Of a DNA stretch of 64,000 bases, positions 46,150 through 57,599 are shown piece after piece (the first letter of the stretch is position 1; every line of letters begins with the position of its first letter). The position numbers and the translations under genes were made by a program. The DNA lies in NCBI RefSeq assembly GCF_020497125.1, contig NC_059082.1, positions 30,464,965 to 30,528,964 of the forward strand. The letters run 5' to 3'. The DNA comes from Mauremys mutica (lineage: Eukaryota; Chordata; Testudines; Geoemydidae). The notes under the pieces are model-generated. The model saw only the letters and a list, made by a program, of their open reading frames with translations, was not told the DNA's origin and did no database searches.

Positions 46150-47400
46150 GGCCAGTCATCTTCCCCCTAGATGTGGGGGAGTGAAGGACTGGGTGTATTT
46201 CCTCCCATCCTTTCTGGAAGCCCCAGCCCTAGACAAAAAGAAGGAGCCCAATCCAGGTCTCAAGCCCACGATATTTCTTTTGTCTCAAGCCATTTCTTTC
46301 TATTTGCCTTTACTGCAAGTCCAAATACTTCACCCTTCCATACAATTCCTTAGTTTCAGATTTACAGTCCTTTACCAAACTTACCAAGCTTATCCCTCCT
46401 CAGGGTTCTTCAGTCTCCTGCCTGCCTTTGGGGCCTCCTTTCTGGTCCCCCACAGGCTTCTTCCTTGGATGGCACTTAGCTGGGTGACCCACTGCACATC
46501 CTGCTCATTTCAGAGAGAGACCCCAATTCCAGGTGTTGCTGCTTCCTCACTTTCTCTCTTATTTAGCCAAAATGGAGCTTTTTTAGAGCTCAACCCCTTT
46601 CCCAGCATGCATTGCAGCCCAACCTACAATTCTCATGTTTCTCTGGGAACTACGTCACGCAGATCTGATCAAGCTGTCACTGCTGGATGCTCATCGGACT
46701 GTCTCAGGGGATCCAAACACCCTTAGCTTGCTGGAGCTGGGCAGAGTTTAGACACTGTGCCTGGCTTTGGGCCTTTAGGCATGCACTCTGGGTATGGACC
46801 TTGTGTCCAACACCCCTCTTGGCGGGGGGACCCCGCGGTCCAATTGCCTACACCCTGAAACTAGTGCAGTCTCCCCTAAGCCTCCCCAGCTGCTCTTCTA
46901 TGTTCCCCAGAATCCTACTGAAGGAGTGAGCCTGTTGGTTTACACTTTAAACACTTCAGAGGCATGTGACAGTGAAAGCCAACAAAGAGACTTTACTTCT
47001 TACTTAGCATGGTAAATACCCAGATGTAGACACACCTATATGCCTTTTGCTACCTCAATTCTCTCACTGCTGTGGAGAGTTCTTTGGGTATAGGCCAGAG
47101 TCCTCTAAAGAGTCCAGGATCCTTCCTATCCTTTCTGCACACAGCTTTGCATCCAGAACATGTCTGGGCCAGCTGGCTGCTGAGGGCCTCTCCTTTTAAA
47201 TGCTCCAGCTCTCTTTGTCAGAGGACTCCTTGGTCAGCCTCATCAGATGATCAAAATCCCCTACCAGTTGCTTAGTTACCAGCCCACCTGAGAAGACTGG
47301 TTCATCTGCATTGGAGCCAGTCTGTTGTCTAAGGTGGTTCCATTTCAATGGGAGAACACTTACATTAGTGACTATTTTTTAGTCCTGTGGTGCTACCCCT
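46150..47400 (-). mobile_element. LTR-like block
   Basis: ACTTTAAACACTTCAGAGGC, ATGTGACAGTGAAAGCCAAC, AAAGAGACTTTACTTCTTAC and TTAGCATGGTAAATACCCAG form a contiguous match to a turtle LTR family I recall, in which the third block normally contains a minus-strand AATAAA (here AGTAAA). The longest frame of the window (46148-46726, 192 codons) lies in its left part. That frame is Ser/Phe/Pro-rich without any domain, so I treat it as non-coding. Ends and TSD are not fixed. Confidence 0.45.
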
Positions 47401-49250
47401 TGGCATTCCAGTCCAATACAAAGGTAAAAGGAAACAGAGAAGGCAAACCAACCACATATTCAAAATGGAGTCTGCAATCTTACAGATAAATGTGAGCCCC
47501 TGATATCAAACAGAATTAATAAGCGGTACATTGACAGATTACCAAGATTGTCATGCTACAAATGTGCTAACTGATTGCAGCAAGAGAAAAAAAAAAGAGT
47601 AAATACTAGAAATCTCCTTGGAAGCAATAAAACACTGGAAGGGATCTAACAGCATTATTTAAATGAGCTCAGAAAAGCTTAAATAGAGGTGAAGCATTAA
47701 CTTCCCAAAAATGCTGTCAAATATCATCAACATTGCCAAGATCTAGAGAGATCAAAAATACTTGCCATAGCCGAAGAAACAGGACAAACTCTTTGCAAGC
47801 ATTACATAGGCCCCCGCCCTCCTTCAGTAATCTCAGGATTATATTACACTAGGGTCTCATCATCTTGGTCAGAACAACAAACAGTCTGAGCCATATCTTG
47901 CTAGTGATCTGCTTGTGGAACTCCTATTGATACAATAGAAGGTTAAGGCCATGTTCTGCTAAGTGATGAGCTCCTTTCACTCCCATTGACCCAAGGGTAC
48001 TGAGCACAGGTTGTTGTTTTATTGCATCTACCATACAAGCGCTATCCCAAAATACCTGACAGTATTAACAAAAAAAAGACACGAGGAGAGGTACGGAGCT
48101 AAAATTTAAATAAGATGGAAAACCAAAGAAGCATAGTGATATAGAAAGTCTGTGCCAGATGGAAGGATCTGATGAAAATCTGAGAAGACTCTTGCACCAA
48201 AGCCTAGAGATTGTGGCGAAGGACAGAGAGATAGCTAGTGATATCAGTGATATTCTGTGTATGGACTAATGGGGGGATATTTAACGAGCTCTTCATATGA
48301 GACACACTCCAGTTTACTTACTTAATGCAAAACTATAACATCTCCCCATTCCGAGCACTATATATTGTATGTACAGGAAATGTCAGTCCATTGTAAATTG
48401 CAATATTTACTAATGTAAATTTTACAGTCAAGTCTTCATGTTTTTTCCTTCTCTCCCATCAAAGCATTTCATTTACAACATGGAAAATGCTAATTAACAT
48501 TGAAATGTTTTATTGTTTAGAAAGATTTTAATAAACAGAATACAGTTTTTCCCCAGACTTGTGTAAGAAACCCAATAGTTCCTTTTCATATGTATTCTGT
48601 GAGCATTACCTGCAATTGCATCATTTACTTACTACAGTGCATTACATCTGTTGAACTATACATGAATATTGTGTGTTTGTGCATAGAACAATGGAGGTGT
48701 GGCTAATAGTTGGGATATGCAGTGTGTTTTGGTGTCAGGGACCATCAGAACCCTGTGTCCTGCCCTATGGTTCACATCAGCCACTGAGAAATGTTGAGAA
48801 TGGCTCTTTTTTTTTTTTTTATTGTTTCATTCACTGCTTGTGACAGACATTCCAGTCATCTCTGTGGATGGAATGAGACCAGTTCAGTAAGAGGTGGGCT
48901 ATTTCAATAGCCCTCCATGAGGCAAATGATGGAAAATTTTGGGAAACACAAATCTCAGAGCCCCAGTAAAGAGAAGGAATCTCCGAAATCAAAATAGGGC
49001 TTGACTGAACAGTTCAAGGTGAATAATTTTCCTTGACAACTTTAGCCTCTTTTTCTGCGACATCCTCACATTTGTTATTTGAATTTACTTTGTTAAAATT
49101 TGTTTTCTTGAACATTTTTATTCTATGGCTTGCTCACTATCAGTTCATTGTGAGTTCCAACACACTGCATTTGAGATCAATTCCTCAGTTGTGCCTAGTC
49201 ACCTGAATCTCATGCTATTGTTTCTTTTCCCTGATTTGCTGAGTCACTCT
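47401..49250. other. No recognised gene
   Basis: AT-rich DNA with a poly-T run at 48807-48820 and a weak foldback fragment at 47945-48000 (GGCCATGTTCTGCTAAG ... CTCCCATTGACCC). Confidence 0.4.
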
Positions 49251-49254
49251 TACA

Positions 49255-49345
49255 GGGCCTGATTCAGAAAAAACAACTTAAGGGCTTAACTTAAATGAAA
49301 CTTAAGCATGTGCATAACTTAAGTTGTTGATTATGGATGCTTTCC
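49255..49345. repeat. Palindromic MITE fragment
   Basis: GGGCCTGATTCAGAAAAAAC followed by internal repeats of AACTTAAG (three near-copies, about 49277-49325). Left half of the usual foldback class. Confidence 0.5.
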
Positions 49346-49684
49346 TGAACTGGGACAACAATAAGGAGGGCTTGAAGAAACCACTGGGGCTATGAACATG
49401 TGAGGGAGAGGTAACAGGAGCAGAGGATTTGGGGAAATAGTACATTTCATACCTACCACCTAGTAAAAGACATAGTAGGGAATGAGGACAGAGAAGAAGT
49501 GCACATTTTTGTGTTTTGATTTCCTGCTGTAGTGTAGCTCCTTTGCCAAGCAGTAACAGATGTGGGGGCCTTGTAAAGCTGTACACTGCTGGAAGAAAAA
49601 TTGGTGACAGTCAGGGTATTTTGTGAGAGTAATATATTTATAGACCGAGTAAACTGTTTTTTTAGTCAGGGGCGGTCACAGCGA

Positions 49685-49775
49685 CCCAGATCCTCAAATG
49701 GATTTAGGCACCTACCTCCCATTGATTTCAATGGAAGACAGATTTGATATCTTTGTGGATTTGGGCCAGACTCCA
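49685..49775. repeat. Palindromic MITE copy
   Basis: CCCAGATCCTCAAATGGATT is mirrored by TTGTGGATTTGGGCC around CCATTGATTTCAATGG (49719-49734), a perfect 16-bp centre apart from the middle pair. Confidence 0.65.
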
Positions 49776-49779
49776 AACA

Positions 49780-51365
49780 AGGTACAGCTCTCTTTTGCAG
49801 AAACACAAAGCCAAAGCACACCTGCCCTTTCGCCATTAGGCAGCTGTATGCTCTCTAGAATATCTCTGTTTAAACACACTGTTCCCTATCTCTCCCTAAT
49901 CCCCAGGGCTTTTCATGTAGGAAGTCCTCTAGCCCAAACCTGCTCACCTAGGAACACAAGCCATTGGAAGGTGAGTTTGGGACTAGGACTCAGCCCTCCT
50001 TTCTGTGCAGTTGCTTTGCAATACAAAGGAATCTCCCAGGAGGTTTGACTGCCCTAACAAAGGCTGCTTTACCTCACACAATCCCCTTCATGACAATGTG
50101 GGTGCAGTGAGAGTTTCATTTCATCGTGAGTGTCTGTATATTGACTCATAACATTAGCACCTTTCCCTAAAAGTGCCTTCATGTCATATTTGATTTTTTG
50201 CCTATGTAATCAATAACATATTTCCATATATCGTTAAACATTACTGGGTTCTCATGTGAACTGCCCATATATGGTTACCTCAGAGAGTTATTGTTGGTTA
50301 CAACATACAAAACATACAATATAAAGTCTATCGAATTTCAGCCTAGTTATAAAAGGAGGGTCCAAAAAGCACAAACTGACAGACTCCTGCTGTAACTACA
50401 GCATGCTAATGAGTGGCACAAGAAGCAATGAAACATGCCTTCTCATTTCTCCAGCACCAGATTCTTATTATAAAAGATTCAGCCCTCAGATCTGATCCGT
50501 GCAGTTCACAAACTAGACGTTTATGGGAGGGTACTGAATTTCTTTTATGTTTTTTTTTTTAAATGGAAAACCACTGTGATTTTTCTTATTTTGAAACATC
50601 GGACCAAAATTCTGTACCTTGGCATAACTGTGTTGAAATCAGGAAGGTTGTATACTTGGAACTGAGGGTTATAGATTACGGCCTATATATTTTCTCAAAA
50701 AGCATCCCACTCCCTGAAAAGATTTATGATCATTTTCTTTTTGCAAGATTCTTTGGAAAATGCATTACATCGCGTCACTCATTTACTGTGCTTTGTTCAG
50801 CATTTGTGCTGCACAAAATTGAGAAAAATGGGTAAACAGCTAGCATTGCCCTGTGGCATTTTACTATCACTATGTAAGAACAAACACACCATTGTCTTAG
50901 ATTGTTGTTGACCAGTCACGGTTCAGATGAACTTTCATGATCTGCCTCAGCTGGATAGTAAGACCACATAGCAGCTGTGAAATGAACACATGCAATTAGC
51001 CAGCACCTGCTACACAGAGCACCATCAGCTACTTATTCATGGTCAATGAGCATTTCACATTAAGCTATACTCTGAAAAATGAAAAGGGTTCCAGGAGACA
51101 AATTAACCATGCCAAATATAAGAGCATTCACAAAGTGTTATAAAGCCAGACCGGTAAATGTTTAACCAGTGTAATGAAAAGCAGAATTTGAATATAAATA
51201 TTACAAAGAGACAAATTCTACCTATTCTTCCTCACTGTCACAGAGGGACATGACCATGGAGACACTGTGGAGTTCTCTGCAGGGTATTTGGGGCTGGGAG
51301 GAGAGCAGGGCAAATCACAGGGACTCCATGCTCTTGCCTTGGAACAGAGGTGACTGTCATTATGT
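49780..51365. other. No recognised gene or element
   Basis: Poly-T at 50550-50560. Frames to 116 codons without domains. Confidence 0.4.
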
Positions 51366-51369
51366 AGAA

Positions 51370-51515
51370 AGACAAGCTGGGTGAGGTAATATTTTTTATT
51401 GGACCAACTTCTTCTGATGACAGAGACAAACTTGGTCCGATAAACGATATTACCTCACCCACCTTGTCTCTCTAATATCCTGGGACAGACATGGCTACAA
51501 CAACACTGCATGTTA
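51370..51515 (+). mobile_element. Palindromic Penelope-like tail (second family)
   Basis: Arms about 51370-51411 and 51428-51469 are inverted copies around AGGTAATAT...ATATTACCT. The right unit continues + through ACCTTGTCTCTCTAATATCC and TGGGACAGACATGGCTACAA CAACACTGCAT. I recall this tail from turtles and squamates and think it belongs to the same broad class as 190-372: compare its end GACATGGCTACAACAAC with GACTAACATGGCTACCACTC. CTGATGA occurs at 51414-51420 in the loop, but no matching hairpin plus GAAA follows. Confidence 0.6.
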
Positions 51516-51665
51516 CTATGTAGCTCCATTAAGCCACCTCCAGCAGTGATCCTGAGCGCCTTGTCTGGTTGTGCTTTGCAAACAGGATTTGGCCCTAAAA
51601 GCGGATGAATACCAAAGTGTTATACGTTCTCTGCTGAATGGCATTGAAGTTTTCCAATTACTAAT

Positions 51666-51720
51666 GAAAAAATTTAAAAAACAAAAAAACAAAACAAAAA
51701 CAAACAAAAAACACCACACC
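51666..51720 (+). repeat. A-rich (AAAC/AAAAAC)n tract
   Basis: Irregular runs of A broken by single C, then CACCAC-type repeats to about 51730. Confidence 0.8.
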
Positions 51721-51734
51721 AACCACCACCGAAG

Positions 51735-52690
51735 GAAGACCAGGCTCATCAGACAATGAATATTCCCTTAATAGAGCGTATTCAGCCATTGAAAGCCAAC
51801 TGCAAAAGTACACAAATCTACTGTCTAAACTGAATTAACCAGATCTTGTCAATACATTTTATCCTTGAACTATCCATGTCACATTTTAGTTATGGGCACA
51901 AAAGTCAAAGGCCAGTTTCTTCACTCAAGCTGACAATCTGATCAGATGATAAATCAGCTGATGATTTTGAAATCTAGAGCTATTTGTTCAAATTTTAAAT
52001 AAATCCATGTAGACTGTATTTAATCCCTCTTGTGCTGGCTTTCCATGAATAGTCTGTTGAACAAGCCTTACTATCATGATTAATAAATGCTGTGAAAAGA
52101 ATTTTAAAAACTCAAAAGGTTGGAACATTCACTGGAAGCAAATTTTAAACTGCCTAATCTGCAACAGTGAACTGCACATTTAAAATCCATATTGCTGCTG
52201 GTGAATCATATCAGTTTTCCATTCAGGAAACAGAAATTCTTCCATGCAAATTAGGTAACTAACTAATAGCCTGAGTTGCAGATTTTCACGAATGATTTGC
52301 AGACCAAGAATTAGTTGGTAAGAGAATTTGTAAATAGTTCAAAATAAATAATGAGCAAAAATAAGAATTTTGCAATGTATTCATGGGGAGTTCATGAATG
52401 AAGAAAGAGCTGGAGCAGCACAAAAGGGACTTAGGAGAGACAGAGATGCGTCTCTGAATATTAAAAAATAAAATAAAAATAAAAAGTAGTGTGTGTCAAT
52501 GGGTCAATTCCTCTTCCTTCTGTCCAGGCTCCATACTTATTTTTTCTGCATATACACACACGTGCGCACACAAACACGTGTCTCTTTGTATTCAATGTGA
52601 TTCCTAAAGTCAGTACTAAGCACTAGGTGGGAGAATATTGACTTTTGAATGAGACACTCATGTAGCACAACTTTTGTTCAAAGTATAGAA
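51735..52690. other. No recognised feature
   Basis: AT-rich DNA. A short CA/CG-containing stretch (ACACACACGTGCGCACACAA) at about 52553-52572. Confidence 0.4.
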
Positions 52691-52699
52691 AAATTCAAC

Positions 52700-52890
52700 A
52701 CACTTTGAAGGCCCAGTGCTGCTCCCATTGAAATCAATGGTGAAGACCCGTTTTCAGCAAAGCTCTTTAACACATGCTTAACTGTAAGAATGTGAAGAAG
52801 TCCATCCCTACTCAGTAGCACACTTAAGTACATGCTTAAATGTAAATACATAAATAGTCCCATTGACGTCAAGGTGCTTAAAGTTATGTG
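52700..52890. repeat. Palindromic MITE fragments
   Basis: CCCATTGAAATCAATGG (52726-52742) with ACATGCTTAACTG and, further right, ACATGCTTAAATG and CCCATTGACGTCAAGG (52859-52874). Two overlapping foldback copies, the right one cut by the element starting at 52898. Confidence 0.55.
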
Positions 52891-52897
52891 TTTTGCT

Positions 52898-53200
52898 CAT
52901 AGGTGGTGGGTGAACCGCTGGCTCGGGGAGGTCCGCTAGTCCCTCCCTGTCCCATCCATGCCCACAAGAACCCAGAGGCCCCCCACTGTGGCTGCTGGCC
53001 CTGCCCCAGGCTAGCACCTCCAGCCCCTGCCCGCCAGCCCGGAGTGCTAGGAGACCGGGCAGCACGGCCCCAGCCCCCGGCACCATGATGGCACAGGGGA
53101 AGAGCGGCTCACAGAGCGGGAAGCAGGAGAGGACTGGGAGTGGAGTGTGGGTGGGGCCACACTGGGATGTTTGGGGAGGCTCAGCCTCCCCCAGCCTATG
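52898..53200. mobile_element. GC-rich hAT-like MITE, CATAGG ends
   Basis: Left end CATAGGTGGTGGGTG and right end CCAGCCTATG share the CATAGG inverted terminus. GGGGAGGCTCAGCCTCCCCC (53174-53193) is a hairpin next to the right end. It lies in a palindromic miniature element. The flanking 8-mers do not match, so the TSD is lost or the limits are off by a few bases. Frames in it are by-products. Confidence 0.55.
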
Positions 53201-53412
53201 ATACTCGCTGCCCATGAAGTTGCCAAATGGGGACTAAATTCCCATTGATTTCAATGGGGTGAGGGACAGGACTGTGCTCAGAGAGGAAAAGTAAAGGGCG
53301 TAAGAATCTGCATATCATCCCCAGTAACCATTTTAGGGAAGAAGGCGCTGGCCTGAGCATCTCATTCATGCTGCTCACTTTCACTTGCAATTTCAAAAGC
53401 CAGCATTTAGTC

Positions 53413-53915
53413 CAACAGTTCTCAAACTTATTTGATTTCACCCCCCTCTTTATGTCTGTACTTATTTATGCCCCCTATCTCCCCACAAGTACACGTACCA
53501 CCACCCAGCTCTGAAGACAGAGCAGAGGCCGCTGGCCGAGCACCCAGCTCTGAAGGCAACGCCACACCAGCAGCAGCACAGAAGTAAAGGTGACAATGTG
53601 AAAAGTGATATTCATCAATATCACTTTTCATAGCAGACATAGCGCCCCATTGCCACCCTTACTTTTGTGCTGCTGCCGCCACTCTGGGGCTGATAACCAG
53701 ATACTCACCACCACCTCCCAGGCCAAGACTGGGCAGCAGGTAGGGCTCTGCCTGTTCCTTTTTCCCTTCTCCCCTCCTGTGTGGGCATGGCCCTTTTGCA
53801 AGAGCCCCAGCTCCCTGGGTCTGACAACCAGAGCATTTATTTATTTATTTTAAATAAAAAGCACAGCTCACACCACCCTTAACACATTCCTGCACCTCAT
53901 ATTTGAGAGCCGCTG
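53413..53915. mobile_element. hAT-like element, (C)AGTTCTCAAA ends
   Basis: Left end CAACAGTTCTCAAACTT is a diverged inverse of the right end ATATTTGAGAGCCGCTG. Inside, GAAAAGTGATATT (about 53599) is mirrored by AATATCACTTTTC (about 53617) in a foldback. (TTTA)n at 53837-53851. The end class is that of 1771-1893 and 29329. No clear TSD. Confidence 0.5.
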
Positions 53916-53929
53916 GTCTATACTTCATC

Positions 53930-55355
53930 CATAGAGATGGGTTATACGCCTCAAAGGCGAGATGATCAGAATCAAATGACAAGTGCCAGACATATCAGAG
54001 GTAATCCAGGACAACCCCGACCCCACCCCTGTTCTTTGGAAAGCCCTCTCCCCGTTCTATTATTGTTCCACGTTTCTGGGAAAACCTAATGAAGTGTGAG
54101 CTGTTGAGATAAGTGCTGCTCTGATAAGAGCTTTCTCAAGGGTATTATGTGTTGCAATGTGTTTACTATATATGGACTAGCAGGTGGACTGCAATAATTT
54201 ATAGGGAAATAACTTTACCAAGAAATGTATTCTGGCAAGAGAGAAATTAGAATGATTTATGAAGGTCACCCGAGCCCTGAGATGGAATTAATTTTATTTA
54301 AGTTACAGTGGCCCATGTGCCTTTTTTATAATAAGTGAATCCAATGTTGTTTTGAGGAAATAACTGAACCCTGTCAGGTTACACTAAGCATGGGTAAGAT
54401 TTTAAATAATGTGTGCCTAAGGTGAGCCTCCTCCGCTACAATTAGATCTCTAAATAAGTGATCCCTTTTTCAGAAGCGCTGAGAACACAACTGTTCCTAC
54501 AGATTCACAGAGCTGATAAGGCTGAAAGTTACTAGAAATAAAAAGACTCCCAGAACCTTATTTTAAGGCTCAGGAAAAAACTTGGGGAGCAAGGAGGAAA
54601 CTTCTGTTGCTTTTGATTATGTTATATCAACCATTCTGCCCTGAGAACAGAGGAGAGCTCTTCTTACATACAGACAAACCAAAAAAATTACACAAGTATA
54701 TAAAATACAAGTTACACGGGTAACATCTGCTCCACTTAACACTATATTTAAAATGCACAACCTGTAATTTATGAAGTGATCAGAATTTATATATTTTCAA
54801 TGCATGTTGCTTCCTATCTTTGACATATGAAACTATGGCAGCTAATTAATACAGTCATTTCTGGCCTCCCAGAAGTTGGCTGGGCATTCTACAAGAACAA
54901 GTAAAGACAGGGCCCAGCTCCTAGCTTAGCATGCTTGGTACATCTCAGTGTGGGAGTTCTGTAGCCCTGATCCTGCAGCTATAGTGGTGCTTGGTTGGGC
55001 CCCTGGGTAAATGAGGGCAACTTCTCTGATTTATACCAGCTGTTCAAGGGACTCTTTGGGCAACTGGGGACAGCCAGGGTATAAGTAGTCCTATTTAAGT
55101 CAAATTAATCTTATTTTTAAATGTTTGCAGGGTTGGGCTCTAAATTCAGACATGACACCTCAAGTGAGAGCAATAAACTGCAAAGAAGAAGAGGAAAGAT
55201 AGGATAGGTGGGTTCTACGTGGCTTTTCTTGAGCAAGAGTATATAATGCTTTCATGGAAAATATGATTCATAGCATTTACTAGCAATATGAATTAGAATG
55301 CAGTGATGAACCAGACATGCATACAAGAGTGAGAAAGTAGCTTTAGTTTTCCACT
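53930..55355. other. No recognised gene
   Basis: Mostly unassigned. CCCTGATCCTGCAGC (about 54965) is a single end of a palindromic miniature element. Confidence 0.4.
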
Positions 55356-55481
55356 CACTGTTTCAGGGAGTTGGCTCGTATGTTGGTAAATCTCCTCTGG
55401 GGAAGTTACAATAAAAAGTTCTTCGTTGCAGAAGTGGAGGGCAATGCCAGGGAAAAACCACATGCAAGTCAGGCAAATCTC

Positions 55482-55684
55482 CTGTGGCGGCTGAAAAAGC
55501 CATTGGAGTCCAAGGGTCAGGGAAGCCAGAGGCTGCAGCAGCTAAAATGAGGCACAAGGAAAGTGCTCAGGTGGAGGAAGATGATGATCAGAAGAAGAGA
55601 CAGAATGGGGGCTCCAGGGTCCAGGAGCTGCATTGCTTGGATAGCCACACATTTAATCAATCACAGAGGGTTGTAATTTACTGA
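55482..55684 (+). other. Charged open frame, unassigned
   Basis: The frame reads AAEKAIGVQGSGKPEAAAAK, MRHKESAQVEEDDDQKKRQN and GGSRVQELHCLDSHTF, an Ala/Lys/Glu-rich low-complexity profile. It lacks an ATG start at its head and I recognise no domain. It could be a fragment of a transposon or a pseudogene, or chance. Confidence 0.2.
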
Positions 55685-55689
55685 GCCCT

Positions 55690-57225
55690 ATCTGCCACCC
55701 ACCACTTTGTGTGCTGCCTCCTTGCTGCAGCCAGTAACCCAACTCAGGTCAGAGGAATCTCAGAGGCTTGGATGCTTTGTTCCACTTCTCACTGGATATT
55801 TTGCAAGTGTGCCAGAGGCTGAACAACTAAATATGCAGCTGCTTTTATCCTTTTAGTTAATATTTACATAGCAAACAAGGAGTTTTTACAAATTGGTTTA
55901 TACACAAGAATATATGGTTCAGTGGGTATAGTGTAAAACCTACCTAAGGATAGGAATGGAAGAAGGAAAGAAGATTCATTTCTCAAAGAGCTATCTGGGA
56001 CATGCATCAAGATCCGCCTATGTAAAACACTACGTTTATGGCACCAATGTAAATGTTTTGAGCAATAAATATTAAATAAGAAGTGTTAGAGCCTCCTCAT
56101 TTCATTTACTCAGAGTGAACACTCTTCTTTTTAGTAGTGATTCACATAAGGGACCAGATTTTCAGAACTGACCTGTTTTAGCACAACATATTAGCAGTTA
56201 GACATCTGACTCTGAGTGTGCACCCCCAAACTCAGTTGGATATGTGGCTACTAGTATATGCACCTGCAATTCATCACAGATGCAGAAGTGTGGACACAAT
56301 TATATGTGGGCATAACCCTAATATTATTTAATAAGAAAGCTACTTAAGCAGTTTGCTCATTTAAGAACTGGCAAGTTATTCTTGTCTGTATTTTTTCCCA
56401 TGGTTTTGAATGACATGAAGTTTAGCAAAAGTGGTGACATGTAATATTTATGCTCTGGGAAAAAATCCCATATGTAGAAGATTATAGGTTATAAATGGAT
56501 AAATAACTGTGGGCCACAAACAGCAACATCAAAATGAAGTAAGCAAAACCCAAAAGAATGATTATGTAGATCAAATCCAGTAGAAGTGAATATTCTTAAT
56601 GCATTGTCTCTACTTTAATCACTTGCATTAATGAACAAGAAGATTCGGGTTTTATAGTTAGCAAATTCTGCCCCAAGTCCCAGTCTCCTCATTCAGAGAC
56701 TGAAAACAGACTAATCCATCATATTTATGGTTTTTCTTCCCACATTTGTGCCTAACCTAACCACCCTCCTCCTCTCTGGCTTTAAACGTTATTCAGATTG
56801 CAATGATGCTTAAAATAAATTGTTTTCAGTTTTTGACCTGATTCCGTGCAAATATGCACCAGATGGAGAACTGCCTTTCATCGTTCCAAGTTTTATGAAT
56901 ATTTTATGGCAGGAAAGTTACATTTCCCCAATATTCTTGAGTTTTTATATCAACAATTAAAAAGCCCTTCACTGGCACTGCTGCCTATTTGTTAGGATTA
57001 GACATCTCAGAACTACCGGTCACAACATACGATGAATAAACTAATAGTATGTTATGATTACCGTCTGGACCATTGGCCTACAGCTTTGCTCACACTGAAT
57101 TGCTCTGTTGTAATGTGTGCTGGAGAGTAACCTAGTGAAAATTACAAGCTGGGAGAGAGAAGGGTAAAAGGAGGGTGAAAGAGGTAACTAAAAGCAAAAG
57201 GTGTTTACTTGTGGGTTGCCAGCCC
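55690..57225. other. No recognised feature
   Basis: AT-rich DNA; GGGACCAGATTTTCAGAACTG (about 56151) is a single miniature-element end. Confidence 0.4.
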
Positions 57226-57229
57226 AGAG

Positions 57230-57480
57230 GTTTGACCACAGCAAAAAGGAGGCCTGTACTTGGCATGCAATCAAGGCACTCTCATCCCTGGGCTTGTGGA
57301 ACTCATATACTATGAGGATGACCTGTTTTGGGTGTTTGACAAGGTTGTTAGCTACGTTCCCTTTCAGGACTTTCAGTTGATCACTATTCCAGGAAGCAGC
57401 ACTAACATCTCAGGACCCATTTCCAGGAGGAAAGAACCCACCGTAATAGCCCATGGCAGCCTTAGGTCCACGTCACATCT
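57230..57480 (-). pseudogene. Decayed coding remnant, family unknown
   Basis: The minus-strand frame reads RGPKAAMGYYGGFFPPGNGS, stop (TGA), DVSAASWNSDQ, LKVLKGNVANNLVKHPKQVI, LIVYEFHKPRDESALIACQV, QASF. Another TGA lies upstream. Both stops could derive from CGA by CpG decay, as in an old coding copy. The segment has balanced composition, unlike chance frames nearby. I do not recognise the family; a transposon protein, an ancient retroelement or a processed pseudogene are all possible. The + frame at 57260-57565 and the minus frame at 57699-57373 are in other phases. Confidence 0.35.
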
Positions 57481-57599
57481 GAGGCCACAGCTTTTCCAGG
57501 TGCTCTGCTTAAATAACCAGCCCACATGTGCACCATCCTCAACTCTCCCTTCATGTCTTATTTGACTCTCTGGTGCCAGCAGACTGTGGCAGAAACTGA

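Noticed and set aside
46148..46726. Longest open frame (192 codons) as a protein gene
   Set aside because: It lies in an LTR-like block, is Ser/Phe/Pro-rich without a domain, and has no splice or conservation evidence I can see.
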